Notes under the pieces: model-generated
What the model saw: only the letters and a program-made list of their open reading frames with translations
Database searches by the model: none
What the model was told of the DNA's origin: nothing
Part shown: piece after piece, positions 35,340-45,063 of the stretch
Numbering within the stretch: position 1 is the first letter of the stretch
Layout of the letters: each line of letters opens with the position of its first letter
Made by a program: the position numbers and the translations under genes
Assembly: GCF_016342705.1 (NCBI RefSeq)
Contig: NZ_JAEINV010000008.1
Span: 105,794 to 169,793 of the forward strand
DNA length: 64,000 nucleotides
DNA from: Lutibacter sp.
Lineage (GTDB): Bacteria > Bacteroidota > Bacteroidia > Flavobacteriales > Flavobacteriaceae
Direction: 5' to 3'

Positions 35340-37973
35340 ATGAAAAAAATAATTTATTGTATCATACTTATCACAGTTAGTAATTCTTGTAATAATGAAA
35401 TTCCAACTCATAAAAACACTGATAAAAGTTTTGAAGAGCGAGCAAAATATTTGGTGTCATTAATGACCTTAGAAGAAAAAGTTTCACAGATGAGCTACGA
35501 TTCTCCTGCAATTGATAGATTAGAAATTCCTGCATATAATTGGTGGAATGAATGTTTACATGGAGTTGCGAGGGCTGGAAAAGCAACGGTTTTTCCACAA
35601 GCTATTGGAATGGCAGCAATGTGGGATACAGCGCAAATGTTTAAAGTAGCCACAACTATTTCAGACGAAGCCAGAGCGAAGCATCATGAATTTGCTGCTC
35701 GCAATAAAAGAGGGATTTACCAAGGATTAACATATTGGACACCTAATATTAATATTTTTAGAGACCCACGTTGGGGTAGAGGAATGGAAACTTATGGCGA
35801 AGATCCTTATTTAACAGGTGAATTGGGGGTTCAATTTATTAAAGGTTTACAAGGCGATGACCCAAATTATTTTAAATTAATTGCTACTGCTAAGCATTTT
35901 GTGGTTCACAGTGGGCCAGAAATAGATAGACATCGTTTCAATGCCACTCCAACACCTTATGACATGATAAATACATACAGTCCTCAATTTGAAAAAGTAG
36001 TGAAAAAAGCAGGTGTATATTCAGTAATGTGTGCTTATAATAGTTACAATGGATTGCCTTGTTGTGGAAATATGGAGTTAAGTAATTTGCTGAGAAAAGA
36101 ATGGGGTTTTAAAGGGTATATTGTTTCAGATTGCTGGGCAATTGTTGATTTTTACAATAAAGATGCTCATGGAATAACTGAAACACAACAAGAAGCAGCA
36201 GCTATGGCTGTAAAAGCGGGTACCGACTTAAATTGTGGAAGTACTTACCCTGCGCTGGTAGAAGCCGTAAAAAATGGTTATATAACTGAGAGTGAGTTAG
36301 ATGTTTCGTTAGAGAGATTGGTTGTTGCTCGTTTAAGATTGGGCTTATTTGCCCCAGAAGGAGCAGTAAAATATGAAGATATTTCTTATGATGTGGTTGA
36401 TTCTGAAACACACCGTTTATTAGCTTTAGAAACTGCACGTAAATCCATGGTTTTACTAAAAAATGAGAACAATTTATTACCATTACGAAAAGACTTTAAA
36501 AAAGTAGCAGTGATTGGTCCAAATGCGAACGATTTAGAAGTCTTATTAGGAAATTACAATGGCTATCCATCAAACCCTGTAACACCACTAAATGGGATTA
36601 TACAAAAATTACCAAATACCGAAGTGAATTATGCTGTTGGCTGTAAATTAGCAGAAGGATTACCAATTTTTGAAGTAGTGCCTTCAACAGTTTTATTTAC
36701 AGATGAATCATTAAAAGAAAATGGTCTAAATGCTGAGTATTTTTCCAATTTAGATTGTGAAGGAATTCCTCTGCATACACAAATTGATAAGCTTGTCGAT
36801 TTTGTATGGGGAACGAATGCACCTTTTGAAGATTTAAAATACGATCAATTTTCGATACGTTGGACAGGATATATATCAGTTCCTAAAACCGAGGAATATG
36901 CATTAGGTGGAGAAGCTTTTTCTGGAATGAAATTATATTTAAATGATAGTTTAGTTGTTGCTCGTGAAGATGTTCATCATCCTAAAAAAGAATATGAATA
37001 TGTTACGTTAGAAGCAGGGAAACCTTATAAAATGAAGTTAGAATATAAACAAAATAATACAGAATATGCTATTATGAAGTTTTTATGGGAAGCTCCAAAT
37101 AATGGTTTAGAAAATGAAGCCATCGAGTTAGCCAAAAAATCAGATGTTATTATTCTTTGTATGGGGTTAAGTCCATTGTTAGAAGGTGAAGAAATGAAAG
37201 TAAAAGTTGCTGGATTTTCGGGCGGAGACAGATTAGATATAAAGTTACCTAGTACACAAACAGACTTGATGAAAAAATTGCAAAAACTTGGGAAACCAAT
37301 GGTGTTAGTCTTGTTAAACGGTAGTGCTGTCGCAATTAATTGGGAAAATGAAAATATCCCTGCTATTATTGAAGCTTGGTATCCAGGGCAAGCTGGAGGT
37401 ACAGCCATTGCCGATGTTATTTTTGGAGATTACAATCCGGCAGGTAGATTACCTTTAACTTTTTACAAAGATATTAATGATATTCCAGCATTCTCTGATT
37501 ATAATATGAAAGGGAAAACATACCGTTATTTTAAAGGAGAGCCATTGTATGAATTTGGTTTCGGGTTAAGTTTTACAACTTTTACATATTCAAATTTTAA
37601 AATTCCAGATTCAAATAAAACCAATAAGGAATTAATTGCTTCGGTTGATGTTACTAACTCAGGAAATGTAAATGGAGAGGAAATAGTACAATTGTATTCA
37701 ACAAAATTAATTGACGATGGATTTAATCCAACGCGCAACTTGATTGGGTTTAAAAGGATATTTTTAAAAGTTGGTGAAACCAAAACTGTTAATTTTATAG
37801 TAACTCCAAAACAATTAGCGATAGTTGATAAAAACTATTCTCAAGTAGTGAATGACGAAATATTGTTAATTTCAGTAGGAGGCTCACAACCTAATAAACA
37901 GCTTGAAACAGTTCAAAAAATAATTTCAAAAAAAGTTCATATCACAGGTGAAGTTTATAAGGTAAATAATTAG
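35340..37973 (+). CDS. GH3 beta-xylosidase/glucosidase with PA14 insertion
   Basis: 877-residue lipoprotein (signal ending SNSC, Cys17), so membrane-anchored, probably periplasmic or at the surface. The N-terminal GH3 barrel has NWWNECLHGVARAG, the TYWTPNINIFRDPRWGRGMETYGEDPY run, the AKHF motif and the nucleophile Asp264 in SDCWAI; the SDCxA form is typical of xylosidase-like GH3 enzymes. A PA14 domain (about 461-600) splits the C-terminal GH3 domain, and a fibronectin-like domain ends the protein. It should release terminal sugars from oligosaccharides imported by SusCD. Confidence 0.92.
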   Translation: MKKIIYCIILITVSNSCNNEIPTHKNTDKSFEERAKYLVSLMTLEEKVSQMSYDSPAIDRLEIPAYNWWNECLHGVARAGKATVFPQAIGMAAMWDTAQMFKVATTISDEARAKHHEFAARNKRGIYQGLTYWTPNINIFRDPRWGRGMETYGEDPYLTGELGVQFIKGLQGDDPNYFKLIATAKHFVVHSGPEIDRHRFNATPTPYDMINTYSPQFEKVVKKAGVYSVMCAYNSYNGLPCCGNMELSNLLRKEWGFKGYIVSDCWAIVDFYNKDAHGITETQQEAAAMAVKAGTDLNCGSTYPALVEAVKNGYITESELDVSLERLVVARLRLGLFAPEGAVKYEDISYDVVDSETHRLLALETARKSMVLLKNENNLLPLRKDFKKVAVIGPNANDLEVLLGNYNGYPSNPVTPLNGIIQKLPNTEVNYAVGCKLAEGLPIFEVVPSTVLFTDESLKENGLNAEYFSNLDCEGIPLHTQIDKLVDFVWGTNAPFEDLKYDQFSIRWTGYISVPKTEEYALGGEAFSGMKLYLNDSLVVAREDVHHPKKEYEYVTLEAGKPYKMKLEYKQNNTEYAIMKFLWEAPNNGLENEAIELAKKSDVIILCMGLSPLLEGEEMKVKVAGFSGGDRLDIKLPSTQTDLMKKLQKLGKPMVLVLLNGSAVAINWENENIPAIIEAWYPGQAGGTAIADVIFGDYNPAGRLPLTFYKDINDIPAFSDYNMKGKTYRYFKGEPLYEFGFGLSFTTFTYSNFKIPDSNKTNKELIASVDVTNSGNVNGEEIVQLYSTKLIDDGFNPTRNLIGFKRIFLKVGETKTVNFIVTPKQLAIVDKNYSQVVNDEILLISVGGSQPNKQLETVQKIISKKVHITGEVYKVNN

Positions 37974-37975
37974 TT

Positions 37976-37987
37976 AAACATATGTTT
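37976..37987. promoter_or_regulatory. AAACATATGTTT palindrome before GH30
   Basis: A perfect 12-bp palindrome 2 nt after the GH3 stop and 118 nt before the GH30 start. Its core ACATATGT is also found next to the susC promoter (26718-26725), so it may be a shared operator. Confidence 0.35.
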
Positions 37988-38104
37988 TTTATGTACAGAA
38001 AATGAATACTAAAAGGGGAATAATTGTATTAAAAAAAAATAATTTTCAAGTTATCAATATTATGTAATCTCCTAAAAATATGGGAAATTTAAAAACGTTT
38101 TAAT

Positions 38105-39514
38105 ATGAAAAAAATAATTTTATTAGCCATTGTATTATTCATCACATTATTAAGTTGTTCAAAACAAGAAATGAATATGGAGTGGATTAGCAGTTCTCCT
38201 GCTAACCAATGGGAAACAAAAAAGGTAGCTATTTTTAAAAATAATAATATTTCTGATGCTACAATTCAAATTTATCCAGATAAAAAGCAGCAAGTAATCG
38301 ATGGATTTGGTGGATGTTTTAATGAGTTAGGTTGGGAAGCTGTTCATGCATTAGTAGAAGTTGAACAGCATAAAATATTTGATTCACTTTTTGATATTGA
38401 TAAAGGTTGTGATTTCAATATATTCAGGATGCCTATTGGAGCAAATGATTATGCTGTAGATTGGTATAGTCATAATGAAATGGTTGATGATTTTGAAATG
38501 ATTAATTTTTCTATTGATAGAGATAAGCTAAGATTGATTCCTTATATTAAAAAAGCACAAACATACAATTCTAATATAAAAATATGGGCTTCACCTTGGT
38601 GTCCTCCATCTTGGATGAAATCGAATAATAATTATGCTTGTAATCCTGATGTTGTAAATGATTTACAAGAAGAGGGTAAAGGAAAAGAAATGGAAACTCA
38701 ATTTAGAATGGATAATAAGTACCTAAGTGCTTATGCATTGTATTTTTCTAAATTTATTAAAGCTTATCAAAAAGAAGGGATTGATATTTATGCTGTGCAT
38801 GTTCAGAACGAACCTAATTCTTGTCAAAGCTTTCCTTCATCTGTTTGGAGCCCTTCCGACTTAGGAATATTTATTGGAAATTATTTAGGCCCAAAGTTTG
38901 AAGCTGATTCTTTAAGTACAGAAATATGGTTAGGGACTATTGAGCGTCCACAAATTGAAAGAGTAGATAGTGTATTGTCAAATCCAATAGCTAAAAAATA
39001 TATTAAAGGAGTTGGGTTTCAATGGGCGGGAAAAGATGCAATTCCTGGAGTAAATAAAAAATATCCTGAGCTTAAATTAATGCAGACAGAAACGGAGTGT
39101 GGTGATGGGTCAAATAATTGGGCAGCAGCAGAACATACATTTGAACTTATGAAACATTATTTTAATAATGGAGCAAATTCGTATATGTATTGGAATATGG
39201 TTTTAAATGAAACAGGAAAAAGCCAGTGGGGTTGGAGACAAAATTCAATGATTACAGTAGATTCTAAAACAAAAAAAGTTACATACAACCCTGAGTTTTA
39301 TTTGATGAAGCATTTTAGTAATTTTATTATGCAAGGAGCTGTCAAAATAGATACTTCAGATAAAAATTGTCTTGCTTTTAAAAATGCAGATTCCGTAATC
39401 ATTATTTATTATAATTCAGGAAATGCTACAAGCAAAAGTTTTGAAATAGGAAATAAGCAATTTAGTGTCCAATTATCTGAAAAATCATTTAATACTTTTA
39501 AAATAATAAAATAG
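38105..39514 (+). CDS. Glycoside hydrolase family 30
   Basis: 469-residue lipoprotein (signal MKKIILLAIVLFITLLSC, Cys18). It is a (beta/alpha)8 barrel with a beta-side domain. GFGGCFNELGWEA (about 67-79), FRMPIGANDYA and WASPWCPPSWMKSN are GH30 hallmarks. The acid/base is Glu236 in QNEP and the nucleophile is Glu329 or Glu331 in QTETECG. GH30 includes glucosylceramidases, endo-beta-1,6-glucanases and xylan-active enzymes; the motifs look closest to the beta-glucan-active side, but the subfamily is not certain. It is the only possible endo-acting enzyme in the locus. Confidence 0.88.
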   Translation: MKKIILLAIVLFITLLSCSKQEMNMEWISSSPANQWETKKVAIFKNNNISDATIQIYPDKKQQVIDGFGGCFNELGWEAVHALVEVEQHKIFDSLFDIDKGCDFNIFRMPIGANDYAVDWYSHNEMVDDFEMINFSIDRDKLRLIPYIKKAQTYNSNIKIWASPWCPPSWMKSNNNYACNPDVVNDLQEEGKGKEMETQFRMDNKYLSAYALYFSKFIKAYQKEGIDIYAVHVQNEPNSCQSFPSSVWSPSDLGIFIGNYLGPKFEADSLSTEIWLGTIERPQIERVDSVLSNPIAKKYIKGVGFQWAGKDAIPGVNKKYPELKLMQTETECGDGSNNWAAAEHTFELMKHYFNNGANSYMYWNMVLNETGKSQWGWRQNSMITVDSKTKKVTYNPEFYLMKHFSNFIMQGAVKIDTSDKNCLAFKNADSVIIIYYNSGNATSKSFEIGNKQFSVQLSEKSFNTFKIIK

Positions 39515-39519
39515 ATAAT

Positions 39520-41730
39520 ATGATTAAATATAACAAAACAAAATATTTGATTTTAGGAATCAACTTGTTGTTTTTGGGTCTTTTTTCTTTTGAAGGAATC
39601 ACACAAAATATAGGCTTTGAAAAACAAATTGATGAAAAAATAGATAGTATTATCTCACTATTAACTTTAGAAGAAAAAATTGCCATGTGTCATGCACAAT
39701 CTAAGTTTTCAACACCTGGAGTTGACCGGTTAGGAATTCCTGAAATTTGGATGTCTGATGGTCCTCATGGTGTTCGTGGTGAAATAAATTGGGATGATTG
39801 GGGATATGCAAATTGGACTAATGATTCTATTACTGCATTTCCTGCATTAACTTGTTTGGCAGCAACCTTCAATCCAAAACTTTCAAAAGAATATGGTATT
39901 AATTTAGGAGAAGAGGCGCGTTACAGGAAAAAGGATGTGCTTTTAGGACCTGGAGTTAATATGTATAGAACCCCTTTAAATGGGAGAAATTTTGAATATA
40001 TGGGTGAAGATCCTTTTTTAACTTCCAAAATGGTAGGTCCTTATATTCAAGGTGTTCAGCAAAATGGTGTTGCTGCTTGTGTAAAACATTATGCATTAAA
40101 TAACCAGGAGTTATGGAGAGGACACATTAATGTTGAAATTAGTGATAGAGCGTTGTATGAAATTTATTTGCCAGCTTTTAAAGCTGCCGTAAAAGAAGGA
40201 AAGGTTTGGTCAATAATGGGAGCTTATAATCAACTTAGAGGTCAACATACAACTCACAATGAATTGTTAATGAACACTATTTTAAAGAAAGATTGGGCAT
40301 TTGATGGTGTTGTTATTTCAGATTGGGGTTCAACTCATAATACCAAAGAAGCGGCATTATTTGGGTTAGATATGGAAATGGGCACAGGAACTGATGGTTT
40401 AACAACTTCCACTAAAAATACCTATGACTATTACTATTTGGCAAATCCTTTTATAGAAATGTTAAAAAAGGGAGAAGTTGGGGTGGAGGTTTTAAATGAT
40501 AAAGTTAGAAGAATTTTACGTTTAATGTTTAGAACCAATATGTCTGAAAATAGACCATTTGGCAGAATGAATAATCAAGAGCATATAGATGTGGCTCGAA
40601 AAATTGCTGGTGAAGGAATTGTGTTGTTGAAGAATGAAGATTCTTTTTTCCCAATTGATCCTAATAAAAAAATGACAATAGCTGTAATTGGTGAAAATGC
40701 TACAAAATCAATGACAGTAGGTGGAGGTTCTTCAGAATTAAAAGCAAAAAATGAAATAGCACCATTACAAGGTTTACAAGCACGATTTAAAAATGCAACC
40801 ATAGTTCATGCAATGGGATATGCTTCTGGTCCTTCGGCATATGGAAAAGTGTTGTCTTCAACATTGAATTTGGAAAAACTTAAAAATGAAGCGTTAGAAG
40901 TGGCTTCAAAAGCTGATGTTGTATTGTTTTTTGGTGGTCTAAATAAAAATCATTTACAAGATTGTGAAGGTGGCGACAGACAAGAGTTTGGATTGCCTTT
41001 TGGGCAAAATGAGTTGCTGAATGACCTTTTGAAAGTTAACAAGAATTTAGGAGTTATTTTGGTAAGTGGTAACGCTGTTGAAATGCCTTGGATCAACAGC
41101 GTAAAAGGATTAATACAAATGTGGTACTTAGGTAGTGAAGCAGGTAATGCAATTGCAGATGTTGCGAGTGGTGATGTAAATCCATCAGGTAAATTACCGT
41201 TTACTTTTCCTAAAAAGTTGAGTGATAATGCAGCACATTCGTTTGGTAAATTGTCGTATCCAGGTGATAGTATCAATCAATATTATAAAGAAGATATTTT
41301 AGTTGGTTATCGTTGGCATGATACTAAAAAAATACAACCGTTATTTGCTTTTGGAGAAGGAAAATCATACACAACTTTTAAACTGTCTGATTTTAAAACG
41401 GACAAAAAACAATATGTTCAAAATGAAACGATTGTTATTAGTGGAGATGTTTTAAATACTGGTAAATTTAATGGGTCAGAAGTTGTTCAAATATATGTTG
41501 GAAAGCCAAAATCAAAAGTTAAAAGAGCTTTAAAAGAATTGAAAGGATTTCAAAAAGTAGAAGTTTTTAAGGGAAGTTCAAATTTTGTTAAAATTTCAAT
41601 AAACACCAATAATTTATCCTTTTATGATGAAAGTATTTCAAACTGGAATTTAGAAAAAGGAGATTATTTGATTTATGTTGGTAATGCTTCAAATAATATT
41701 TCAAAAGAAATTAAAATTACAATCAATTAA
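39520..41730 (+). CDS. GH3 beta-glucosidase
   Basis: 736 residues, probable signal segment (about 9-27). The GH3 domain shows MSDGPHGVRGE, GPGVNMYRTPLNGRNFEYMGEDP, KHYALNNQE and the nucleophile Asp268 in ISDWGSTH, the SDWG form usual in beta-glucosidases. The C-terminal GH3 domain and the fibronectin-III-like domain (GYRWHDTKKIQPLFAFGEGKSYTTF) are present, and there is no PA14 insert. The start codon is 5 nt after the GH30 stop, so the two are translated together. Last gene of the PUL, followed by a terminator. Confidence 0.93.
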   Translation: MIKYNKTKYLILGINLLFLGLFSFEGITQNIGFEKQIDEKIDSIISLLTLEEKIAMCHAQSKFSTPGVDRLGIPEIWMSDGPHGVRGEINWDDWGYANWTNDSITAFPALTCLAATFNPKLSKEYGINLGEEARYRKKDVLLGPGVNMYRTPLNGRNFEYMGEDPFLTSKMVGPYIQGVQQNGVAACVKHYALNNQELWRGHINVEISDRALYEIYLPAFKAAVKEGKVWSIMGAYNQLRGQHTTHNELLMNTILKKDWAFDGVVISDWGSTHNTKEAALFGLDMEMGTGTDGLTTSTKNTYDYYYLANPFIEMLKKGEVGVEVLNDKVRRILRLMFRTNMSENRPFGRMNNQEHIDVARKIAGEGIVLLKNEDSFFPIDPNKKMTIAVIGENATKSMTVGGGSSELKAKNEIAPLQGLQARFKNATIVHAMGYASGPSAYGKVLSSTLNLEKLKNEALEVASKADVVLFFGGLNKNHLQDCEGGDRQEFGLPFGQNELLNDLLKVNKNLGVILVSGNAVEMPWINSVKGLIQMWYLGSEAGNAIADVASGDVNPSGKLPFTFPKKLSDNAAHSFGKLSYPGDSINQYYKEDILVGYRWHDTKKIQPLFAFGEGKSYTTFKLSDFKTDKKQYVQNETIVISGDVLNTGKFNGSEVVQIYVGKPKSKVKRALKELKGFQKVEVFKGSSNFVKISINTNNLSFYDESISNWNLEKGDYLIYVGNASNNISKEIKITIN

Positions 41731-41753
41731 AGATTGAATTATTTTAAATTACT

Positions 41754-41797
41754 AAAAATAGGATAGTTTTTTAAATAAATTATCCTATTTTTTGTAT
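41754..41797. terminator. Bidirectional terminator between PUL and modC
   Basis: AAAAATAGGATA (41754-41765) pairs with TATCCTATTTTT (41781-41792), with T-runs on both strands. It overlaps the modC stop and separates the convergent GH3 and molybdate operons. Confidence 0.75.
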
Positions 41798-42655
41798 TAT
41801 AGGGTTAAACGCTTTTGCAGAAATTAAAATTTTATCACCAATCATTAAATCCTTTCCTTCACTTTCATCCGCCACTATTTTAACAATGTCTTTTCCAATT
41901 TGAACAGATAAAATGTAAATAAAATCTTGTTTTATGATTTGGATTAGTGTTCCTGTTAATTGAAATTTCGCACTTAAATCTTGATAATTAAAAATTTGAT
42001 TGGTGGGTCCTTGTCTAATTATTTTCCCTTCATTTAACTCAATAACATGGTCAGACATTCTTAAAACTTCAGAAACATCGTGGCTAATTAATAATGTTGT
42101 TAAGCCAAATTCTTTATGAACTTTTAAAATATATTGTTGTAATTTATATCTAATTTCTTCATCTAAAGCAGAAAGAGGTTCGTCTAATAATAATATTTTT
42201 GGCTTTTGAACCAAGGCTCTTGCTAATGCAACTCTTTGTTGTTGTCCACCAGAAAGTGTTATTGGTTTTCTATTTTGAAGCTCACCGAGTTCAACCATTT
42301 CAATTAAGTGATTAATAATAGTGATATCATCATCTTTTTTAAGTGCAAACTCTAAATTTTGCTTCACCGTCATATTTGGAAAAAGCGCATAATCCTGAAA
42401 AACGTACCCAACTTTTCTTTTTTGCGGTTTTAAATTTATTTTTTTTGAAGTGTTTAACCAAGTTGTGCCATCAACATTAATTTCACCAAAATCGGGTTGG
42501 GTTAAACCTCCTAAAATTCTTAGAATGGTGGTTTTTCCTGCGCCAGATTTGCCAAACAATGTTACTAAGCTACCTTCTTCAATTGATGTTTCTACAGAAA
42601 GCAACATTTCACCAGTGGCTGCAATTAATTTTTTTTGAAAGTTTAATGCTATCAT
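41780..42655 (-). CDS. modC: Molybdate ABC transporter ATPase ModC
   Basis: 291-residue ABC ATPase energising molybdate (or tungstate) import. Walker A GKSGAGKTT at 35-43, signature LSGGQQQRVALARAL, Walker B ILLLDEPLSALD and the switch His in LLISHD are intact. The C-terminal ~60 residues (about 225-291) form a TOBE domain, as in ModC. It overlaps modB by 4 nt. The ModABC set identity is supported by the di-Mop gene in the operon. Confidence 0.93.
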   Translation of the reverse strand: MIALNFQKKLIAATGEMLLSVETSIEEGSLVTLFGKSGAGKTTILRILGGLTQPDFGEINVDGTTWLNTSKKINLKPQKRKVGYVFQDYALFPNMTVKQNLEFALKKDDDITIINHLIEMVELGELQNRKPITLSGGQQQRVALARALVQKPKILLLDEPLSALDEEIRYKLQQYILKVHKEFGLTTLLISHDVSEVLRMSDHVIELNEGKIIRQGPTNQIFNYQDLSAKFQLTGTLIQIIKQDFIYILSVQIGKDIVKIVADESEGKDLMIGDKILISAKAFNPIIQKIG

Positions 42656-43326
42656 TTGTGAAACTGTTTTAAATATCCATTATTAAACAAATACACAATT
42701 AATAGAATACTAAAAGTTAAAGCAAATAAAATTAAGGAATATGTATTTGCAGCACCATAATTTAAGGCTTCAACTTCATCATAAATGGCAATGGAAGCAA
42801 CTTTTGTTTTTCCAGGTATATTTCCTCCAATCATTAAAACTACACCAAATTCACCAATTGTATGTGCAAAAGCCAAAACTATACCTGTTAATAATGATGA
42901 TTTTATATTTGGTAATAACACCTTTAAAATAGTAGTATACCTTGATTTCCCTAATACGTAAGACATTTCTTTTAATGAAACTGGTAAGTTGGTAAATCCG
43001 CTTTGGATAGGATGTACCATAAAAGGCAAACTATAAATTATGGATGCAAAAAGTAAGCCTTCAAAAGAAAATACCAATTTTAAACCCAACCATTCATTTA
43101 ACCAGTTTCCAAATGAGTTTGCTGGACTAAATGCAATCAATAAATAAAACCCAATAACTGTTGGCGGCAATACCAATGGCATGCTTACTAAGGTTTCAAT
43201 AACGGGTTTAAATTTAGACTTTGTAAAAGCCATCCAATATGCCAATGGAATGGATATTATAAAAAGCAAAAACGTTGTTATTAATGCTAATTTAAAGGTT
43301 AATATGAGTGGAGCCCAATCTATCAT
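42652..43326 (-). CDS. modB: Molybdate ABC transporter permease ModB
   Basis: 224 residues with about five membrane helices. The permease-ATPase coupling (EAA) loop is visible as SLKEMSYVLGKSRYTTILKVLLPN, and MPLVLPPTVIGFYLL and HTIGEFGVVLMIGGNIPGKT are typical of ModB. It overlaps its neighbours on both sides by 4 nt, so the whole operon is translationally coupled. Confidence 0.93.
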   Translation of the reverse strand: MIDWAPLILTFKLALITTFLLFIISIPLAYWMAFTKSKFKPVIETLVSMPLVLPPTVIGFYLLIAFSPANSFGNWLNEWLGLKLVFSFEGLLFASIIYSLPFMVHPIQSGFTNLPVSLKEMSYVLGKSRYTTILKVLLPNIKSSLLTGIVLAFAHTIGEFGVVLMIGGNIPGKTKVASIAIYDEVEALNYGAANTYSLILFALTFSILLIVYLFNNGYLKQFHK

Positions 43327-43721
43327 TCCGTTACTAAAATTTCGTTAGTTTTAACCATAGCGGTCACTTCTAATCCAACAATTAATTTTAACTGTTTTAC
43401 TGCATTTGTTGTTATAATAGATGTTATTTTGCCAACGCTAGTTTCAATTATAAGTTTACTTAGCAATGCCTTAGACTCTATAGAAATAATTGGTCCAACA
43501 AACTTATTTTGCATACTAATAGTATGATTTGTACCTGTACCAATAATTACTTCGGTTTCTTTAAAAATAACAGTAATAGCTTTTCCTTTTTGCAATAAAG
43601 GACTTGTATCTGGAGTATCAATTACAATAGCAGTTATTTTTAAATCATTTACAGTAATATAAACTAATGATAAGCTCTCATTGCTGATAATATTATTAAT
43701 AGTACCTTGTAATTTATTCAT
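43323..43721 (-). CDS. Molybdopterin/molybdate-binding di-Mop (TOBE) protein
   Basis: 132 residues composed of two Mop/TOBE repeats (about 2-65 and 70-131), each with the pattern of short beta strands around a MVK/AIV core. Small di-Mop proteins bind molybdate or tungstate oligomerically and act as storage or buffering proteins. The position between modA and modB in an operon, with 8-nt and 4-nt overlaps, ties it to molybdate uptake. There is no DNA-binding domain, so it is not ModE. Confidence 0.85.
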   Translation of the reverse strand: MNKLQGTINNIISNESLSLVYITVNDLKITAIVIDTPDTSPLLQKGKAITVIFKETEVIIGTGTNHTISMQNKFVGPIISIESKALLSKLIIETSVGKITSIITTNAVKQLKLIVGLEVTAMVKTNEILVTE

Positions 43722-44493
43722 TATCTATTACAGTATAACCGTGTTTTATAAGGATTTCTTTTCCTTTTTTCGAAAACAGAAAATTAAAGAATTTTTCTGA
43801 TTTACTTGAGTTTTTCCCACTATTTTTAATAATAACAGCACTCTGAGCGATAGGATTGTAGGAAGCCTCATCTATTTCTATAAAAGCACCTTTTTCTTTT
43901 AAGTTTGGACTTAAAACTACAGATTTTGCTGTAAAACCTAGCTCTGCAACTTTTGACGTAATAAATTGGTTAGTTTGAGCAACACTTTCTCCAAAAACTA
44001 ATTTTAGATTTACAGAATCTAAAATTTTATAATAATTTAAAACTTCCTCAGCAGCAATTCCATAGGGTGCAGTTTTAGGATTTGGACTTGCAATATGTTT
44101 AATTTTTTCAGATGTTAATAATTTTAACGATGGTTGTATATCATCTTTTAATGTCCATAATATTAACTTTCCATAGGCATAAATTTTAGGTTCAGTTTGG
44201 GTGAAACCATTTTTAAATAATTCATTTGGATATTTGGTGTCTGCAGAAATAAAAAGATCAAAAGGAGCTCCTTCCTGAATTTGTGCGGTTAATTTTCCTG
44301 AAGATGAAACAACCGTTTGGCATTCAATACCAGTTTCTGAATGAAAAACGTCAATCATTTCATTAACTGTATATTGCATATTTGCTGCTGTTGCAATAGT
44401 TAATTTTTCATTTTTTGTTGTGCATGAAACTATTGTTGAAATAAGAATTAGTGGAATAAAAACCTTTTGAAAGTAAAAAAGTGGTTTTTTCAT
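43714..44493 (-). CDS. modA: Molybdate-binding lipoprotein ModA
   Basis: Periplasmic solute-binding component. The start at 44493 gives a lipoprotein signal MKKPLFYFQKVFIPLILISTIVSC (Cys24); an upstream ATG would add 18 residues before it. The 259-residue protein shows LTIATAANM, SSGKLTAQIQEGAPFDLFISAD and the C-terminal EKFFNFLFSKKGKEILIKHGY, all typical of ModA. First gene of the modA-mop-modB-modC operon. No molybdoenzyme gene is within the window. Confidence 0.92.
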   Translation of the reverse strand: MKKPLFYFQKVFIPLILISTIVSCTTKNEKLTIATAANMQYTVNEMIDVFHSETGIECQTVVSSSGKLTAQIQEGAPFDLFISADTKYPNELFKNGFTQTEPKIYAYGKLILWTLKDDIQPSLKLLTSEKIKHIASPNPKTAPYGIAAEEVLNYYKILDSVNLKLVFGESVAQTNQFITSKVAELGFTAKSVVLSPNLKEKGAFIEIDEASYNPIAQSAVIIKNSGKNSSKSEKFFNFLFSKKGKEILIKHGYTVIDNE

Positions 44494-44625
44494 TGAAGTT
44501 TTTTTTTTGATGAATTTCGGATATTGAATGCTAATATAACACCTCAAAATTGTATAATATGATTTTGGTCATACTAAATTTACTATTATTTTAAGAACTT
44601 TATATAATTAGTAAATATTTTAATT

Positions 44626-45063
44626 ATGAAACGTCTAGAACCTGTATCGAAAATAATGTCAACGAAACTTGTAACGTTAAAACTTTCTGACGATTTATTT
44701 AAAGCCGAACGATTATTTAAAGATTTTCATATCCGTCATATTCCAGTTGTTGATAAAGGAAAACATATTATTGGTATGTTAAGTTTATCTGACTTAAAGC
44801 GAATAAGTTTTTTAGATTCTTATGATGCTGATGAAATAAAAATAGATAATGCCATTTACGATATGCTTAGTATTGAGCAAATTATGGTTAAAAATCCAAT
44901 TAAAGTTACGTCAAATATTACTATAAAATCGGTTGCTGAAATTTTAGCAAAAAATGAGTTTCACGCATTACCAGTTGTAGATTTAGACGAACTTGTTGGA
45001 ATAGTAACAACTACAGATTTGTTAAAATATTTATTGGAACAATACGAATTAGAAAGTGCTTAA
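44626..45063 (+). CDS. Tandem CBS-domain protein
   Basis: 145 residues consisting almost entirely of two CBS domains (about 9-65 and 80-140) that form a Bateman module, able to bind adenosine nucleotides. No catalytic or DNA-binding domain is attached. HIRHIPVVDKGKHIIGMLS and FHALPVVDLDELVGIVTTTDLLKY are the clear CBS halves. It is divergent from modA and overlaps the end of rpe on the other strand by 4 nt. The role is unknown, probably energy-status sensing. Confidence 0.88.
   Translation: MKRLEPVSKIMSTKLVTLKLSDDLFKAERLFKDFHIRHIPVVDKGKHIIGMLSLSDLKRISFLDSYDADEIKIDNAIYDMLSIEQIMVKNPIKVTSNITIKSVAEILAKNEFHALPVVDLDELVGIVTTTDLLKYLLEQYELESA

Noticed and set aside
22913..44600. Possible genomic island inserted at tRNA-Arg
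   Set aside because: The carbohydrate and molybdate genes follow a tRNA, but I see no integrase, no direct repeat of the tRNA 3' end and no transposase; base composition is like the neighbours.
44494..44625. Possible molybdenum-cofactor riboswitch upstream of modA
   Set aside because: No Moco-type structure can be drawn in this short AT-rich divergent region.
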